In this document: positions 12,347-20,365 of the stretch, in pieces
Numbering within the stretch: position 1 is the first letter of the stretch
How the letters are laid out: the number at the start of each line of letters is the position of its first letter
Assembly (NCBI RefSeq): GCF_001544495.1
Contig: NZ_FCNZ02000011.1
Coordinates: 124,001 to 188,000, forward strand
Direction of reading: 5' to 3'
Length of the DNA stretch: 64,000 nt
Origin: Caballeronia telluris
Lineage (GTDB): Bacteria; Pseudomonadota; Gammaproteobacteria; Burkholderiales; Burkholderiaceae
The notes under the pieces: model-generated
Seen by the model: the letters and a program-made list of their open reading frames with translations, nothing else
Databases searched by the model: none
What the model was told of the DNA's origin: nothing
Translations under genes and position numbers: made by a program

Positions 12347-12381
12347 AAAAAAAAAAAAAAGTTTGCCGTTTATCGGCAAAC
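12347..12381 (-). terminator. Minus-strand intrinsic-terminator-like hairpin with 14-base T tract
   Basis: Read on the minus strand, the perfect 8-base arms GTTTGCCG and CGGCAAAC (loop of five) are followed at once by 14 T (an A run at 12347-12360 on the plus strand). This is a textbook rho-independent terminator shape. No minus-strand gene ends just upstream; the nearest is the thioesterase gene ending at 13042, whose transcript would have to cross higBA antisense. The same arms also fit an operator on the plus strand, so terminator function is not certain. Confidence 0.5.
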
Positions 12382-12391
12382 GACATAGAAT
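12361..12391 (+). promoter_or_regulatory. Candidate higBA promoter with embedded operator palindrome
   Basis: A -35-like TTGCCG (12363-12368) and a -10-like TAGAAT (12386-12391) are separated by exactly 17 bases. The palindrome GTTTGCCG/CGGCAAAC (12361-12381) covers the -35 and most of the spacer, the right position for repression by HigA, as known for HigBA-type autoregulation. The predicted transcript would start only a few bases before the higB ATG at 12400, implying a leaderless or nearly leaderless message. Confidence 0.55.
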
Positions 12392-12399
12392 GAATTCCA

Positions 12400-12678
12400 A
12401 TGATTGTGTCTTTCGCTTGCGCCGAAACGAAGGCGCTGTTTGAAACCGGCCGGTCCCGGCGTTTTGCGAATATCCTCGCCGCGGCCGAACGCAAGCTCAC
12501 GCTGCTCGACGAAGCTGTCACGCTGAGCGCGTTGCGCACGCCTCCGGGCAACCGGCTGGAAATATTGCGCGGCGAGCTCTCGGATACTTACAGCGTCCGC
12601 GTGAACAATCAGTGGCGGCTGTGCTTTTCATGGACGCTGGACGGACCCGCCGACGTGCGGATCATCGACTATCACTGA
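12400..12678 (+). CDS. higB: HigB-type toxin of the RelE superfamily
   Basis: The 92-residue product matches the HigB/plasmid-maintenance killer group of RelE-like ribosome-dependent mRNA endonucleases. The family pattern is visible: TKALFETGRSRRFANI at the N terminus, then LRTPPGNRLEILRGELSDTY, and the C-terminal YSVRVNNQWRLCFSW with the conserved N-Q-W-R and a closing DVRIIDYH. The toxin precedes its antitoxin, which is the HigBA order. The gene has almost no leader and no clear ribosome binding site. It sits alone between two minus-strand operons, which suits a mobile addiction module, but there is no transposase or integrase nearby. Confidence 0.9.
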   Translation: MIVSFACAETKALFETGRSRRFANILAAAERKLTLLDEAVTLSALRTPPGNRLEILRGELSDTYSVRVNNQWRLCFSWTLDGPADVRIIDYH

Positions 12679-12690
12679 ACGAGACTACGA

Positions 12691-12999
12691 ATGGGCAAAT
12701 TTACGAACGGCATGCGTCCCGTGCACCCGGGCGAGATTTTGCGGGAGGACTACCTCGAACCGCTCGGCATGACCGCGAATGCGCTCGCCCGCGCGCTCGA
12801 CGTCACCGCGAACCGCATCAACGACATCGTGCTCGAGCGTCGCGGCGTGACGCCCGAAACGGCGCTCAGGCTCGCCCGCTATTTCGGCGGGGACGCGCAA
12901 ACCTGGCTCAACCTGCAGATGACCTACGACCTGAAGATCGCGGAACGGGAGCACGCGGAAGAAATCGCGCGGACCGTTTTGCCGCGCGAAGCGGCGTGA
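12691..12999 (+). CDS. higA: HigA-type antitoxin, XRE-family helix-turn-helix protein
   Basis: The 102-residue protein is a typical HigA: MRPVHPGEILREDYLEPLGM, then a helix-turn-helix (ALARALDVTANRINDIVLER) and a C-terminal helix (LARYFGGDAQTWLNLQMTYD) that follow the XRE/HigA profile. It would neutralise HigB and, through the helix-turn-helix, repress the promoter at 12361-12391. The gene begins 12 bases after the higB stop, so the two are co-transcribed. Confidence 0.92.
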   Translation: MGKFTNGMRPVHPGEILREDYLEPLGMTANALARALDVTANRINDIVLERRGVTPETALRLARYFGGDAQTWLNLQMTYDLKIAEREHAEEIARTVLPREAA

Positions 13000-13041
13000 G
13001 CGGCGCGCGAGTGTGTGCAAGCCCGCCGCTCGACGCTCGAC

Positions 13042-13491
13042 TCAGCGATCGATCACGAGCAACGTCGACGTCGCCGAGGCGTGCAGGCGGCCGCTCGCGT
13101 CCTTGAGCGTCGCTTCCGCGAACGCCGCGCGCCGGCCGATCGACAGCACGCGGCCTTCCGCGCGCAAGAGCCCGGAGTCGCGCGTGACGGCCTTGTGATA
13201 CGCCACCTTCAGTTCGAGCGTCGTGTACGCCTGGCTGGCGGTGAGGCATGAGTGGACCGCGCAGCCGCACGCCGAATCGAGCAGCGTCGCCGCGTAGCCG
13301 CCGTGCACGGTGCCGATCGGGTTGTACGCGTGATCGCCGGCGATGCCCGCGAACACCGCCCTGCCCGCTTCCACTTCCACGAAGTCGAAATCCAGCGACA
13401 CCAGAATCCCCGGCTTGCGCCCCGAGGCGATCAGCGTCCGCAATTGCGACAGGCCGTCCAGCCCCGCCGCCGTTTCGTCGATCAGGCTCAT
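13042..13491 (-). CDS. PaaI-family hotdog-fold thioesterase
   Basis: The 149-residue product has the hotdog thioesterase core: GDHAYNPIGTVHGGYAATLL carries the HGG motif of the PaaI/acyl-CoA thioesterase group, followed by LELKVAYHKAVTRDSGLLRA. It should hydrolyse acyl-CoA or aryl-CoA thioesters in the cytoplasm; the substrate cannot be read. The reading frame continues upstream inside the NodT-type gene, but ATG at 13491 is preceded by a strong AGGAGGG site and gives the family length. It starts 14 bases after the outer-membrane-factor stop and is the last gene of the efflux operon. Confidence 0.9.
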   Translation of the reverse strand: MSLIDETAAGLDGLSQLRTLIASGRKPGILVSLDFDFVEVEAGRAVFAGIAGDHAYNPIGTVHGGYAATLLDSACGCAVHSCLTASQAYTTLELKVAYHKAVTRDSGLLRAEGRVLSIGRRAAFAEATLKDASGRLHASATSTLLVIDR

Positions 13492-13505
13492 CTTTTCTTC
13501 CCTCC

Positions 13506-14975
13506 TCAGTTCGATGTCTTCACTGCTTGCGCGAGCGTAGGCGTGCTGTTCACGGCGACGTCGTCGCCTGCGGGCGTCTGGCTCCAGCCGCCGCCGAGCG
13601 ACCGGTACAACGCGACTGCCGCCAGCGCATGCTCGCGTTTCGCGAGATTCAGCGAATCCGCGTCCTGCAGAAACGACTCCTGCGCCGCGAGCACATCCAG
13701 GAAGCTCGCCGCGCCGCCCTTGTATAACTGCGTCGAGAGCGTGAGCGACTTGTCTGAGGCGGCGAGCGCATCGGTCAGGCGCGCGGCCGATTCCGTCGTG
13801 CTGACGAGATCGCTGCGCGTGTCCTCCACTTCCTTCAGCGCCTGAAGCATGGTCTGCCGCAGATTCAGCTCCGATTCGCGCATCCGGCTCTCGCTCTGTT
13901 CGATGTCGGCGGTGATGCGGCCCGCGTTGAAAATCGGGCTGGTCGCGTTGAGTGCGGCGCTGAACAGGTTGTCGGTGAGCGTCGGCAGGCCGAGATACGA
14001 CGATGCCAGCAAGCCGTCCGTCAGTCGCAGCGAAAATTTCGGATAGCGCTCCGCCCTCGATACGCCGACTTCCGCCGCGCGCTGCTGCACGCCCGCGTAG
14101 GCCGCGAGCACGTCGGGGCGGCGCAGCAGCGCGTCGGACGGCAGCATCTGCGGCACGGTGCTCGTCGGCGCGGGAATCACGGGCGAATCGCCGGCGTTCG
14201 CGAGCATCAGGCGGTCGACGGATTCCGGCGTGCGTCCCGAATACACCGCGATCAGGCTCAACTGATGCTGGATCGTCGACCGCGCGCGCGGAATGCGCGC
14301 CTGCAAGTCGCTCAACTGGTTCTGCGCGCGCGAAACGTCGAGTTGCGTCGACAGCCCGTATTGCAGGCGACGTTGCGTGAGCCGCAACGCGCGCTCGCGG
14401 ATCGCGACGTTGTCCTGCAGGATCTTGAGTTCCGACTGCGCCCAGCGCAGATCGACGTAAGCGGAAGCCGTATCGGCCGCCAGCGCGAGCCGCAACTGGT
14501 CGGCGGCATGCTCCCGGCCGACGAGCTGCGCCTGCGACGCCAGCAGTTCGAGCCGCTCGCCGCCGAACACATCCGGCGTCCACGAGAGCGCCAGCCCGAT
14601 GCCCGCCTGCCGCACGTAGCCGAGCGGCGGCGGCGTGTTCTGACGTGAATCGGAAGCACCGGCATTCACGTCGAGTTGCGGCAGAAGCGCCGCGCGACGC
14701 TGCGTCGTCAGCGACTGCGCCTGTTTCACGCGCTCGACGGCGGCCTGCACATCGAGGTTGTCGTTCAGCACCGAGGCCACCAGTTCGTGCAGGACCGGAT
14801 CGCCGAACTGGTTCCACCACGCGGCCGGATCGGCGGGATCGCGCGGCACGTCGACGCTCCAGTCGGCGGGCGCGGTCGTCGCGACCGTGGCGGGAAGATC
14901 CGCGTGCGTGGCCGGCTGCACCGCGCACGCGGCGAGCGCCAGACACGCCAGGATTTCAACGAGAAGCTTTTTCAT
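13506..14975 (-). CDS. NodT-type outer membrane factor lipoprotein of the efflux pump
   Basis: The 489-residue protein is an outer membrane efflux channel (TolC/NodT family). It starts with a lipoprotein signal peptide (MKKLLVEILACLALAAC, lipidated Cys17). The two repeated OEP domains follow: PADPAAWWNQFGDPVLHELV, then LQYGLSTQLDVSRAQNQLSD in the first repeat and LYKGGAASFLDVLAAQESFL in the second, the usual helical-hairpin signatures. The start at 14975 is chosen because it creates the signal peptide; the upstream frame is a shadow of emrB. Together with the EmrA-type adaptor and EmrB-type transporter it should form a tripartite pump across both membranes. Confidence 0.93.
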   Translation of the reverse strand: MKKLLVEILACLALAACAVQPATHADLPATVATTAPADWSVDVPRDPADPAAWWNQFGDPVLHELVASVLNDNLDVQAAVERVKQAQSLTTQRRAALLPQLDVNAGASDSRQNTPPPLGYVRQAGIGLALSWTPDVFGGERLELLASQAQLVGREHAADQLRLALAADTASAYVDLRWAQSELKILQDNVAIRERALRLTQRRLQYGLSTQLDVSRAQNQLSDLQARIPRARSTIQHQLSLIAVYSGRTPESVDRLMLANAGDSPVIPAPTSTVPQMLPSDALLRRPDVLAAYAGVQQRAAEVGVSRAERYPKFSLRLTDGLLASSYLGLPTLTDNLFSAALNATSPIFNAGRITADIEQSESRMRESELNLRQTMLQALKEVEDTRSDLVSTTESAARLTDALAASDKSLTLSTQLYKGGAASFLDVLAAQESFLQDADSLNLAKREHALAAVALYRSLGGGWSQTPAGDDVAVNSTPTLAQAVKTSN

Positions 14976-14998
14976 GATCGGTTCCAGGCTCGAATGAC

Positions 14999-16573
14999 TC
15001 AGTGCGCGTCGGAAGAAGGCGGCGCGCTCGTAATCGGCCGCGAGAAAATCACGCTGACGATCCCGACGAGGAAACACAGCGCCAGCACGTAGAAACAATC
15101 GGCGAAGGTGAGCACCAGCGCCTCGCGCATCACGAGTGCATGCAGGTTCGCGAGACCCGCCTGCGACGCATCGAGCGCATCGCCCGCGACCGATGCCAGA
15201 TGGCCCGAACTGCGCGCGAGAAAGCCCGCGACCTCGGGACGCCCGACCGTCACGTTCTCGTTCAGCCGCAGATAGTGGAGGTTCAGGCGGTCGTTGAGCA
15301 TCGTCGCGCTGACGGCGATGCCGATCGCGCCGCCGAGATTGCGCATCAGGTTGAAGAGCCCGCTCGCGGACTTGAGGCGCGACTGCGGCAGCGAACCGAG
15401 CGCCATCGTGACGATCGGCGGCACGGCGAACTGCTGGCCGATGCCGCGCAGCGCCTGCGGCAGCAGCAGTTCGTGCCAGCCCCAGTCGTGCGTGAGCGGC
15501 GCGTAGAAATAGCAGCCGGCGCCGAAGCAGACGAGACCGAAGACGAGCAGGATGCGCATGTCGACGAACCGCGTCGCAAAGCCATACGCGACGAGCGCGA
15601 GCAACTGGAAACAGCCCACCGACAGCAGCGCGATGCCGATCTCCAGCGAATCGAAACCCCGCACGCGGCTCAGGAACACGGGCGTCAGAAACACCGACAC
15701 GAAGATGCCGATCCCGGTCACGAACGACAACAGGCTACCGATCGCGAAGTTGCGCACGGCCAGCGCCTTCAGGTCGACGACCGGTTCCTTCGCCGTGAAC
15801 GCGTGCACCAGGAAGAGGAAGCCGCAGATGCCGGAAATCCACGCGCACAGGACGATCACGTCGTCGCCGAACCAGTTCTTGCGCGGGCCCTCTTCGAGCA
15901 CGTATTCCAGGCAGCCGAGAAAGCCCGACATCAGCAGGATGCCGAGGTAATCGCCCTTTTTGAGCAGCCTGAGATCGGGTTCGTCGATATGGACGTACTT
16001 CGGCACCAGCGCCGCGACCGCGATGCCCGGCACCACGTTCAGGTAGAACAGCCAGTGCCAGGACCATTGCGACGTGATCCAGCCGCCAATCACCGGCCCG
16101 ATCGCGGGCGCGAGCGACGCGAGCGCGCCGATCGTCGTCGAGGCGATCAGGCGCTGCTTGCCGGGAAAGAGCACGAAGGCGGTCGTGAAGACGGTCGGGA
16201 TCATCGCGGCGCCGAGCGCGCCCTGCAGGCCGCGAAAGAGGATCATCGAATTGATGTCCCACGCCATGCCGCACAGCATGCTCGTGACCGTGAAGCCGAC
16301 CGCCGACGCGACGAAGAGCCAGCGCGTCGAGAACACCTTCGAGAGCCAGCCGGACATCGGAATCACGAGAATTTCCGCGATCAGATAGGACGTCTGGACC
16401 CACGACAGTTCGTCCTGGCTCGCCGACAATCCGCCGCCGATGTCCTTCAACGACGACGCGACGATCTGGATGTCGAGCGTCGCCATGAAGAAGCCGAGGC
16501 ACATCAGCGCGAACGCCAGGACGCGCTGCTTCACCGGCTGGCTGGCGGGATCGAGTGGAATGGAGGCGGTCAT
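14999..16573 (-). CDS. emrB: EmrB/QacA-type MFS drug:H+ antiporter (DHA2, 14 TM)
   Basis: The 524-residue product is a DHA2-family major facilitator transporter. The N terminus carries the family motif MCLGFFMATLDIQIVASSL, and the motif GWLSKVFSTRWLFVASAVGF follows in the loop between helices 2 and 3; about 14 hydrophobic segments can be counted. It would sit in the inner membrane and export drugs, phenolics or fatty-acid-like compounds by proton antiport with the EmrA-type adaptor. The ATG at 16573 lies one base after the emrA stop and defines the start. Specificity cannot be told from sequence; the symbol is used in the family sense. Confidence 0.93.
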   Translation of the reverse strand: MTASIPLDPASQPVKQRVLAFALMCLGFFMATLDIQIVASSLKDIGGGLSASQDELSWVQTSYLIAEILVIPMSGWLSKVFSTRWLFVASAVGFTVTSMLCGMAWDINSMILFRGLQGALGAAMIPTVFTTAFVLFPGKQRLIASTTIGALASLAPAIGPVIGGWITSQWSWHWLFYLNVVPGIAVAALVPKYVHIDEPDLRLLKKGDYLGILLMSGFLGCLEYVLEEGPRKNWFGDDVIVLCAWISGICGFLFLVHAFTAKEPVVDLKALAVRNFAIGSLLSFVTGIGIFVSVFLTPVFLSRVRGFDSLEIGIALLSVGCFQLLALVAYGFATRFVDMRILLVFGLVCFGAGCYFYAPLTHDWGWHELLLPQALRGIGQQFAVPPIVTMALGSLPQSRLKSASGLFNLMRNLGGAIGIAVSATMLNDRLNLHYLRLNENVTVGRPEVAGFLARSSGHLASVAGDALDASQAGLANLHALVMREALVLTFADCFYVLALCFLVGIVSVIFSRPITSAPPSSDAH

Positions 16574-16574
16574 G

Positions 16575-17660
16575 TCAGTTCGCGCCGCCGAGATGGACCT
16601 TGACCGTCGCCGAGAGGCCCGGGCGCAGCACCGCCTGCATCTCTTTCGGCACGTCGAGCCGCACGCGCACCGGCACGCGCTGCACGATCTTCGTGAAGTT
16701 GCCGGTCGCGTTTTCGGCGGGCAAGACGCTGAAGGTCGCGCCCGTCGCCGGCGCGAGGCTCTCGACGCGGCCGTGGATCGGCACGCTCGACGCGTCCAGA
16801 TCGACATCGACTTCATCGCCGACGCGCATCTTCTTCAACTGGTCTTCCTTGAAGTTGGCGTCGATCCACAATCCCGTCGACGGCACGATCGTCAGGAGCG
16901 ACACGCCCGTGTTCGCGAGCATCCCGACGCGCGCCGTCCGATTGCCGACGTAGCCGTCGACGGGCGAGCGGATGGTCGTGTATTCGACGTTCAGTTCAGC
17001 GACGCGCCGCGCGGCTTCGGCCGTCGCGACACGCGCGTTCGCATCGGCGATCTGCGCCTCGATCACGGCAAGTTCGCGCTTCGCCGCGACGAGCGACGCG
17101 CCGCTCTTGTCCACCGCCGCGTTCGCCTTGGTGTAGTCGGCGTCGGCGCGCTCGACGATCTGGCTCGACACCGCGTCGTCCTTCACCAGTTCGCGATAGC
17201 GCGAGCGATCCTGCGCGCTTCGCGTCATTTCCGCCGACGACGCGCGCACTTCCGCCTGCTGCTGGTTGATGACGGCGGCCTGCAATTCGCGCTTCGCCTG
17301 CCATTCGACGACAGCCGCGCGCGCGCTCGACACTTCAGCGCTCGCCTGCGCGAGACGGGCGTCGTAGTCGCGCGAATCGAGCTGCACGAGCACTTGTCCC
17401 GCCGAGACGCGCTGGTTGTCCTGCACGAGCAATTCGGTGACGAAGCCGTTCACCTTCGGCGCCATCACCGTGACGTTGCCGCCGACGTAGGCATCGTCGG
17501 TGGACTGCACGAAGCGCAGCACCAGCGCCCAGTAGGCGATGGCCGCGATCACGACCGCGCCGACGAGACCCAGCGCGAGCAGCATCCACGGAATGCGCCG
17601 CGCCGGCTTTTGCAGCGCGGGCACGACGGCAGGGGAAACATCGGTAGAAGGGCTGGACAT
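16575..17660 (-). CDS. emrA: EmrA/HlyD-type membrane fusion protein
   Basis: The 361-residue adaptor has an N-terminal transmembrane segment (around residues 24-48), then the signature RFVQSTDDAYVGGNVTVMAP, a biotinyl-lipoyl half-motif (VNGFVTELLVQDNQRVSAGQ), a long alanine-rich coiled coil (about 95-200) and the second half (VEYTTIRSPVDGYVGNRTAR). This is the architecture of the periplasmic adaptor in EmrAB-type pumps. It is the first structural gene of the efflux operon, with a promoter region of 177 bases behind the LysR gene. Confidence 0.93.
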   Translation of the reverse strand: MSSPSTDVSPAVVPALQKPARRIPWMLLALGLVGAVVIAAIAYWALVLRFVQSTDDAYVGGNVTVMAPKVNGFVTELLVQDNQRVSAGQVLVQLDSRDYDARLAQASAEVSSARAAVVEWQAKRELQAAVINQQQAEVRASSAEMTRSAQDRSRYRELVKDDAVSSQIVERADADYTKANAAVDKSGASLVAAKRELAVIEAQIADANARVATAEAARRVAELNVEYTTIRSPVDGYVGNRTARVGMLANTGVSLLTIVPSTGLWIDANFKEDQLKKMRVGDEVDVDLDASSVPIHGRVESLAPATGATFSVLPAENATGNFTKIVQRVPVRVRLDVPKEMQAVLRPGLSATVKVHLGGAN

Positions 17661-17671
17661 TGTCGATTAAA

Positions 17672-17751
17672 GTGCATATGCACCGTAGAGGGTGGAGAAG
17701 CGCCTCGAAAGGCACTTGCGATTACGCGAAAGGCTAAATGTGCATATGCAC
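17672..17751. promoter_or_regulatory. Two identical 12-bp palindromes ahead of emrA
   Basis: GTGCATATGCAC, a perfect palindrome, occurs at 17672-17683 and again at 17740-17751. The centres are 68 bases apart, close to six and a half helical turns. The first copy is 11 bases from the emrA start, so a bound protein would block initiation or translation of the pump operon. The regulator is not obvious; the adjacent LysR protein is one candidate, a MarR- or TetR-type protein encoded elsewhere another. Confidence 0.65.
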
Positions 17752-17837
17752 CGAGTCAAGGCGCATTGCGCACACGAGTGAATGACGCGGGCAGCAACAA
17801 TCGGCCGGAAGGCTTGCGGAGCGGGCGTTCGCGCGGA

Positions 17838-18743
17838 TTACGCGGCCGCGCTGTCGCCGAAAAATTCCGTCGCGTGATCGACGAATGCACGCACTTTTGC
17901 CGGAAGCAGCGCGCGCGTGCTGTAGGCGAGCCGGATTTCGATCGCCCCGCTGACGAGTTCGAAGCGATCGAGCAGCGTCACGAGTTGCCCCGACTCGATC
18001 TCGCGCTGCACGAGTCCAACCGGCAAAACGCCTATGCCGCAGCCCTGCAACACCATCTGCCGGTTGAAATCGGCGCTGTTCGACGCGATGTCGAAGCGCA
18101 TCGGCACCGTTGTCTCCTCGCCGCCGATGCGAAACGTCAGTTCGGGCTTGCGGATCGACGCCGACATCGGCACGAATTCGTGATCGACGAGTTCCGACGG
18201 ATGGCGCGGCGCCGGGTGCGTCGCGAGATAGCCGGGCGTCGCGACGAGTGCGAGTGGGATGCGTTCGAGCAGGCGCGTGACGACCGTGTCGCTCGTCAGC
18301 ATGAAGGGCAGGACGAGCGCGAGGTCGTAACCTTCGGCGACGAGATCGACCGGCCGCTCGGTCAGCGTCACGTCGAGCCGGACCTGGCGGTGCCGCTGCC
18401 TGAACGACGCGATCAGCGGCACCAGCCGGTGGACGGTCGCGGTTGTATGCGCGACGAGCCGCAGGACGCCGGTCGCCTCGCTGGCATTCGTCGACGCGCT
18501 TCGTTCGAGCGCTTCGAGTTCGTCGAGCAGCCGCGAGCAGCCCGCGAAAAACTGCTCGGCGGTCTCGGTCAGCGAAATCTGGCGCGTCGTGCGGTTGAAG
18601 AGCCGGCTGCCGAGCCGCTGCTCCAGCGTCGAAATCGCGCGCGAGACGACGGGCGGCGTCACGCCGAGAATATCGGCCGCGCGCGTGAAGCTTTTCGCCT
18701 CCACCACCGTGCAGAACACCTTCAGGGTCGTCAGATAGTCCAT
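17838..18743 (-). CDS. LysR-family transcriptional regulator
   Basis: The 301-residue protein has the LysR winged helix at residues 1-60 (SFTRAADILGVTPPVVSRAI, then LEQRLGSRLFNRTTRQISLT) and a C-terminal effector-binding domain resembling the CrgA/AaeR-like subgroup. It lies between the divergent AhpD-like gene (149-base shared spacer) and the efflux operon that follows on its own strand. The divergent arrangement suggests control of the AhpD-like gene; control of the pump is also possible. The inducer is unknown. Confidence 0.92.
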   Translation of the reverse strand: MDYLTTLKVFCTVVEAKSFTRAADILGVTPPVVSRAISTLEQRLGSRLFNRTTRQISLTETAEQFFAGCSRLLDELEALERSASTNASEATGVLRLVAHTTATVHRLVPLIASFRQRHRQVRLDVTLTERPVDLVAEGYDLALVLPFMLTSDTVVTRLLERIPLALVATPGYLATHPAPRHPSELVDHEFVPMSASIRKPELTFRIGGEETTVPMRFDIASNSADFNRQMVLQGCGIGVLPVGLVQREIESGQLVTLLDRFELVSGAIEIRLAYSTRALLPAKVRAFVDHATEFFGDSAAA

Positions 18744-18769
18744 CGGCTTCCTTCGCCTTTCTTGGGGAT

Positions 18770-18790
18770 GATCGGTATCGTGAGCCGATC
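18770..18790. promoter_or_regulatory. Possible LysR-type operator in divergent spacer
   Basis: GATCGG at 18770-18775 and CCGATC at 18785-18790 form a 6-base inverted repeat with a 9-base centre, 27-47 bases upstream of the LysR gene and about 100 bases before the AhpD-like gene. This suits LysR autoregulation, but short inverted repeats are common in such GC-rich DNA. Confidence 0.3.
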
Positions 18791-18892
18791 GAGCATGTTT
18801 GAGAGATTTTTCGGCATTAACACGCTCATCGCGTTGCCATAAAGTTCACTCAAGCCACACGGATGGCTGTTCACACGACTCAGGAGCTCACC

Positions 18893-19429
18893 ATGTCACG
18901 TCTTTCGCAAATCAACGTCAACGAAGCAACCGGCGCCGCCGCCGATCTGTTCGCCAACATCAAGCGCGCCGCGGGCCGCGTGCCGAACGCCTACGCGACC
19001 GTCGGCACGCACAACCCGGCCGTGCTCGCCGCCGCGCTCAACGGCGACGCCGTGCTCGCCAAAAGCAGCCTCGACAAGCGCGACCTGGAAGCGATCAAGC
19101 TCACCGTCAGCGAAATCGCCGGTTGTGATTATTGTGTCGCCGCGCATACCGCGATCGGCAAGATGGTGGGATTGTCGCTCGAAGAAACGAAGCAGGTTCG
19201 CGCCGGCGTCCCGACCGGCAACGCGCAGCGCGACGCGCTCGTGCGCTTCGTGCGCCGTGTCGTGTTGACCTCGGGCACGGTCGAGCGCTCGCATCTCGAC
19301 GACGTGCGCGCGGCGGGCTACAGCGAGGCCCAAGTGGTCGACGCCCTCTTCGCCATCAGCGTGATCGGGTTCACGAATCTGTTGAACCGCGTGAACGATA
19401 CCGAGCTCGACTTCCCCGCCGTCCAGTGA
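18893..19429 (+). CDS. AhpD-like / carboxymuconolactone decarboxylase-family peroxidase
   Basis: The 178-residue product is a CMD/AhpD-fold protein. The active-site motif is present: EIAGCDYCVAAHTAIG, with the CxxC pair and downstream His of AhpD-type alkylhydroperoxidases. Such proteins reduce peroxides through the cysteine pair and form oligomers in the cytoplasm. Two in-frame starts exist; ATG at 18893 is preferred because AGGAG lies seven bases upstream, while the earlier ATG at 18863 has no site. It is transcribed divergently from the LysR gene and converges with the slipin gene, the two stops being one base apart. Confidence 0.9.
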   Translation: MSRLSQINVNEATGAAADLFANIKRAAGRVPNAYATVGTHNPAVLAAALNGDAVLAKSSLDKRDLEAIKLTVSEIAGCDYCVAAHTAIGKMVGLSLEETKQVRAGVPTGNAQRDALVRFVRRVVLTSGTVERSHLDDVRAAGYSEAQVVDALFAISVIGFTNLLNRVNDTELDFPAVQ

Positions 19430-19430
19430 G

Positions 19431-20195
19431 CTAGTCTTTCTTCAGCCGGTCGAGCAGCGACGTGATCAGGTCGATCGGCATCGGGAAGACGATGGTCGAG
19501 TTCTTGTCGCCGGCGATGGTGGTCAGCGTCTGCAGGTAGCGCAACTGCATCGCCTGCGGCGCCTGCGCGAGCATCTGCGCGGCCTGCAGCAGTTTTTCGG
19601 ACGCCTGCAGTTCGCCTTCGGCATGAATGATCTTCGCGCGGCGCTCGCGTTCGGCTTCGGCCTGGCGGGCGATCGCGCGGATCATCGTCTCGTTGATGTC
19701 GACATCCTTGATTTCCACGTTCGACACCTTGATGCCCCAGGCGTCGGTCTGCGAGTCGAGCACGCGCTGGATGTCGGCATTCAGGCGCTCGCGCTCGGCG
19801 AGCAGTTCGTCGAGTTCGTGCTTGCCGAGGATCGCGCGCAGGGTCGTCTGCGAAAGCTGGCTCGTGGCGTCGAGAAAGCGCGCGACCTGGATCACGGCCT
19901 TCTCCGGATCGACGACCCGGAAGTACACGACCGCATTCACCTTCACCGACACGTTGTCGCGCGTGATGACGTCCTGCGGCGGCACGTCGAAGACGACGGT
20001 GCGCAGGTCCATGCGCACGACCTGCTGCACGGCCGGAATGATCAGCACGAGGCCCGGCCCCTTCACCTTCCAGAAGCGCCCGAGCATGAACACGACGCCG
20101 CGCTCGTATTCGCGAAAGATGCGGATCGCCGAAAAGAGCACGAGGACGATCAGCGCGACCAGCACGCCGGTGAAGCCGAATGTGATGCCCATCAT
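19431..20195 (-). CDS. Slipin (stomatin-like SPFH-domain protein)
   Basis: The 254-residue protein begins with one transmembrane helix (about residues 7-25) and the stomatin motif [20 protein letters not shown], followed by an SPFH/band-7 domain ([40 protein letters not shown]) and a helical, Ala/Glu-rich C-terminal stretch. Slipins form membrane-bound oligomeric scaffolds and in prokaryotes are regularly encoded beside an NfeD/STOPP protease, as here. The partner gene ends at 20342 and the intervening 146 bases hold the hairpin repeat. Confidence 0.95.
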   Translation of the reverse strand: MMGITFGFTGVLVALIVLVLFSAIRIFREYERGVVFMLGRFWKVKGPGLVLIIPAVQQVVRMDLRTVVFDVPPQDVITRDNVSVKVNAVVYFRVVDPEKAVIQVARFLDATSQLSQTTLRAILGKHELDELLAERERLNADIQRVLDSQTDAWGIKVSNVEIKDVDINETMIRAIARQAEAERERRAKIIHAEGELQASEKLLQAAQMLAQAPQAMQLRYLQTLTTIAGDKNSTIVFPMPIDLITSLLDRLKKD

Positions 20196-20206
20196 TGTTC
20201 TCTCCT

Positions 20207-20365
20207 GTCGGTCAGAGTTGGCGCTTTAGCGCTTACTCTGACCCCATGCAACTCTGTTGCGTCGGTCAGAGTTAGCGCTTTAGCGCTTTACTCCGACCCC
20301 ATGCAACTCTGTTGTGTCGGTCAGAGTTAGCGCTTTAGCGCTTACTCTGACCCCATGCAACTTGT
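20207..20365. repeat. Three tandem copies of a 54-55-base hairpin repeat between nfeD and slipin genes
   Basis: Copies begin at 20207, 20261 and 20316. Each contains GGTCAGAGT and ACTCTGACC as arms around an AGCGCT-TT-AGCGCT core (an imperfect 34-base palindrome with one mismatched pair), followed by CCCATGCAAC and, in the first two, CTGTTG. Copies differ by single bases: copy 1 has TTGG for TTAG, copy 2 has one extra T and an A>C-type change in an arm. The third copy supplies the stop codon and last residues of the NfeD gene. This looks like a REP/BIME-type dispersed element, and in RNA it would form three hairpins inside the nfeD-slipin transcript. Confidence 0.85.

Noticed and set aside
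12347..12360. Run of 14 A as a possible phase-variation tract
   Set aside because: It lies outside any coding frame and ahead of the higB -35; it is better explained as the T tract of a minus-strand terminator, and its exact length could be a sequencing error.
13042..14946. 634-codon fusion of the thioesterase with upstream sequence
   Set aside because: The upstream part is an alternative frame of the NodT-type gene, not a domain; the start at 13491 has AGGAGGG.
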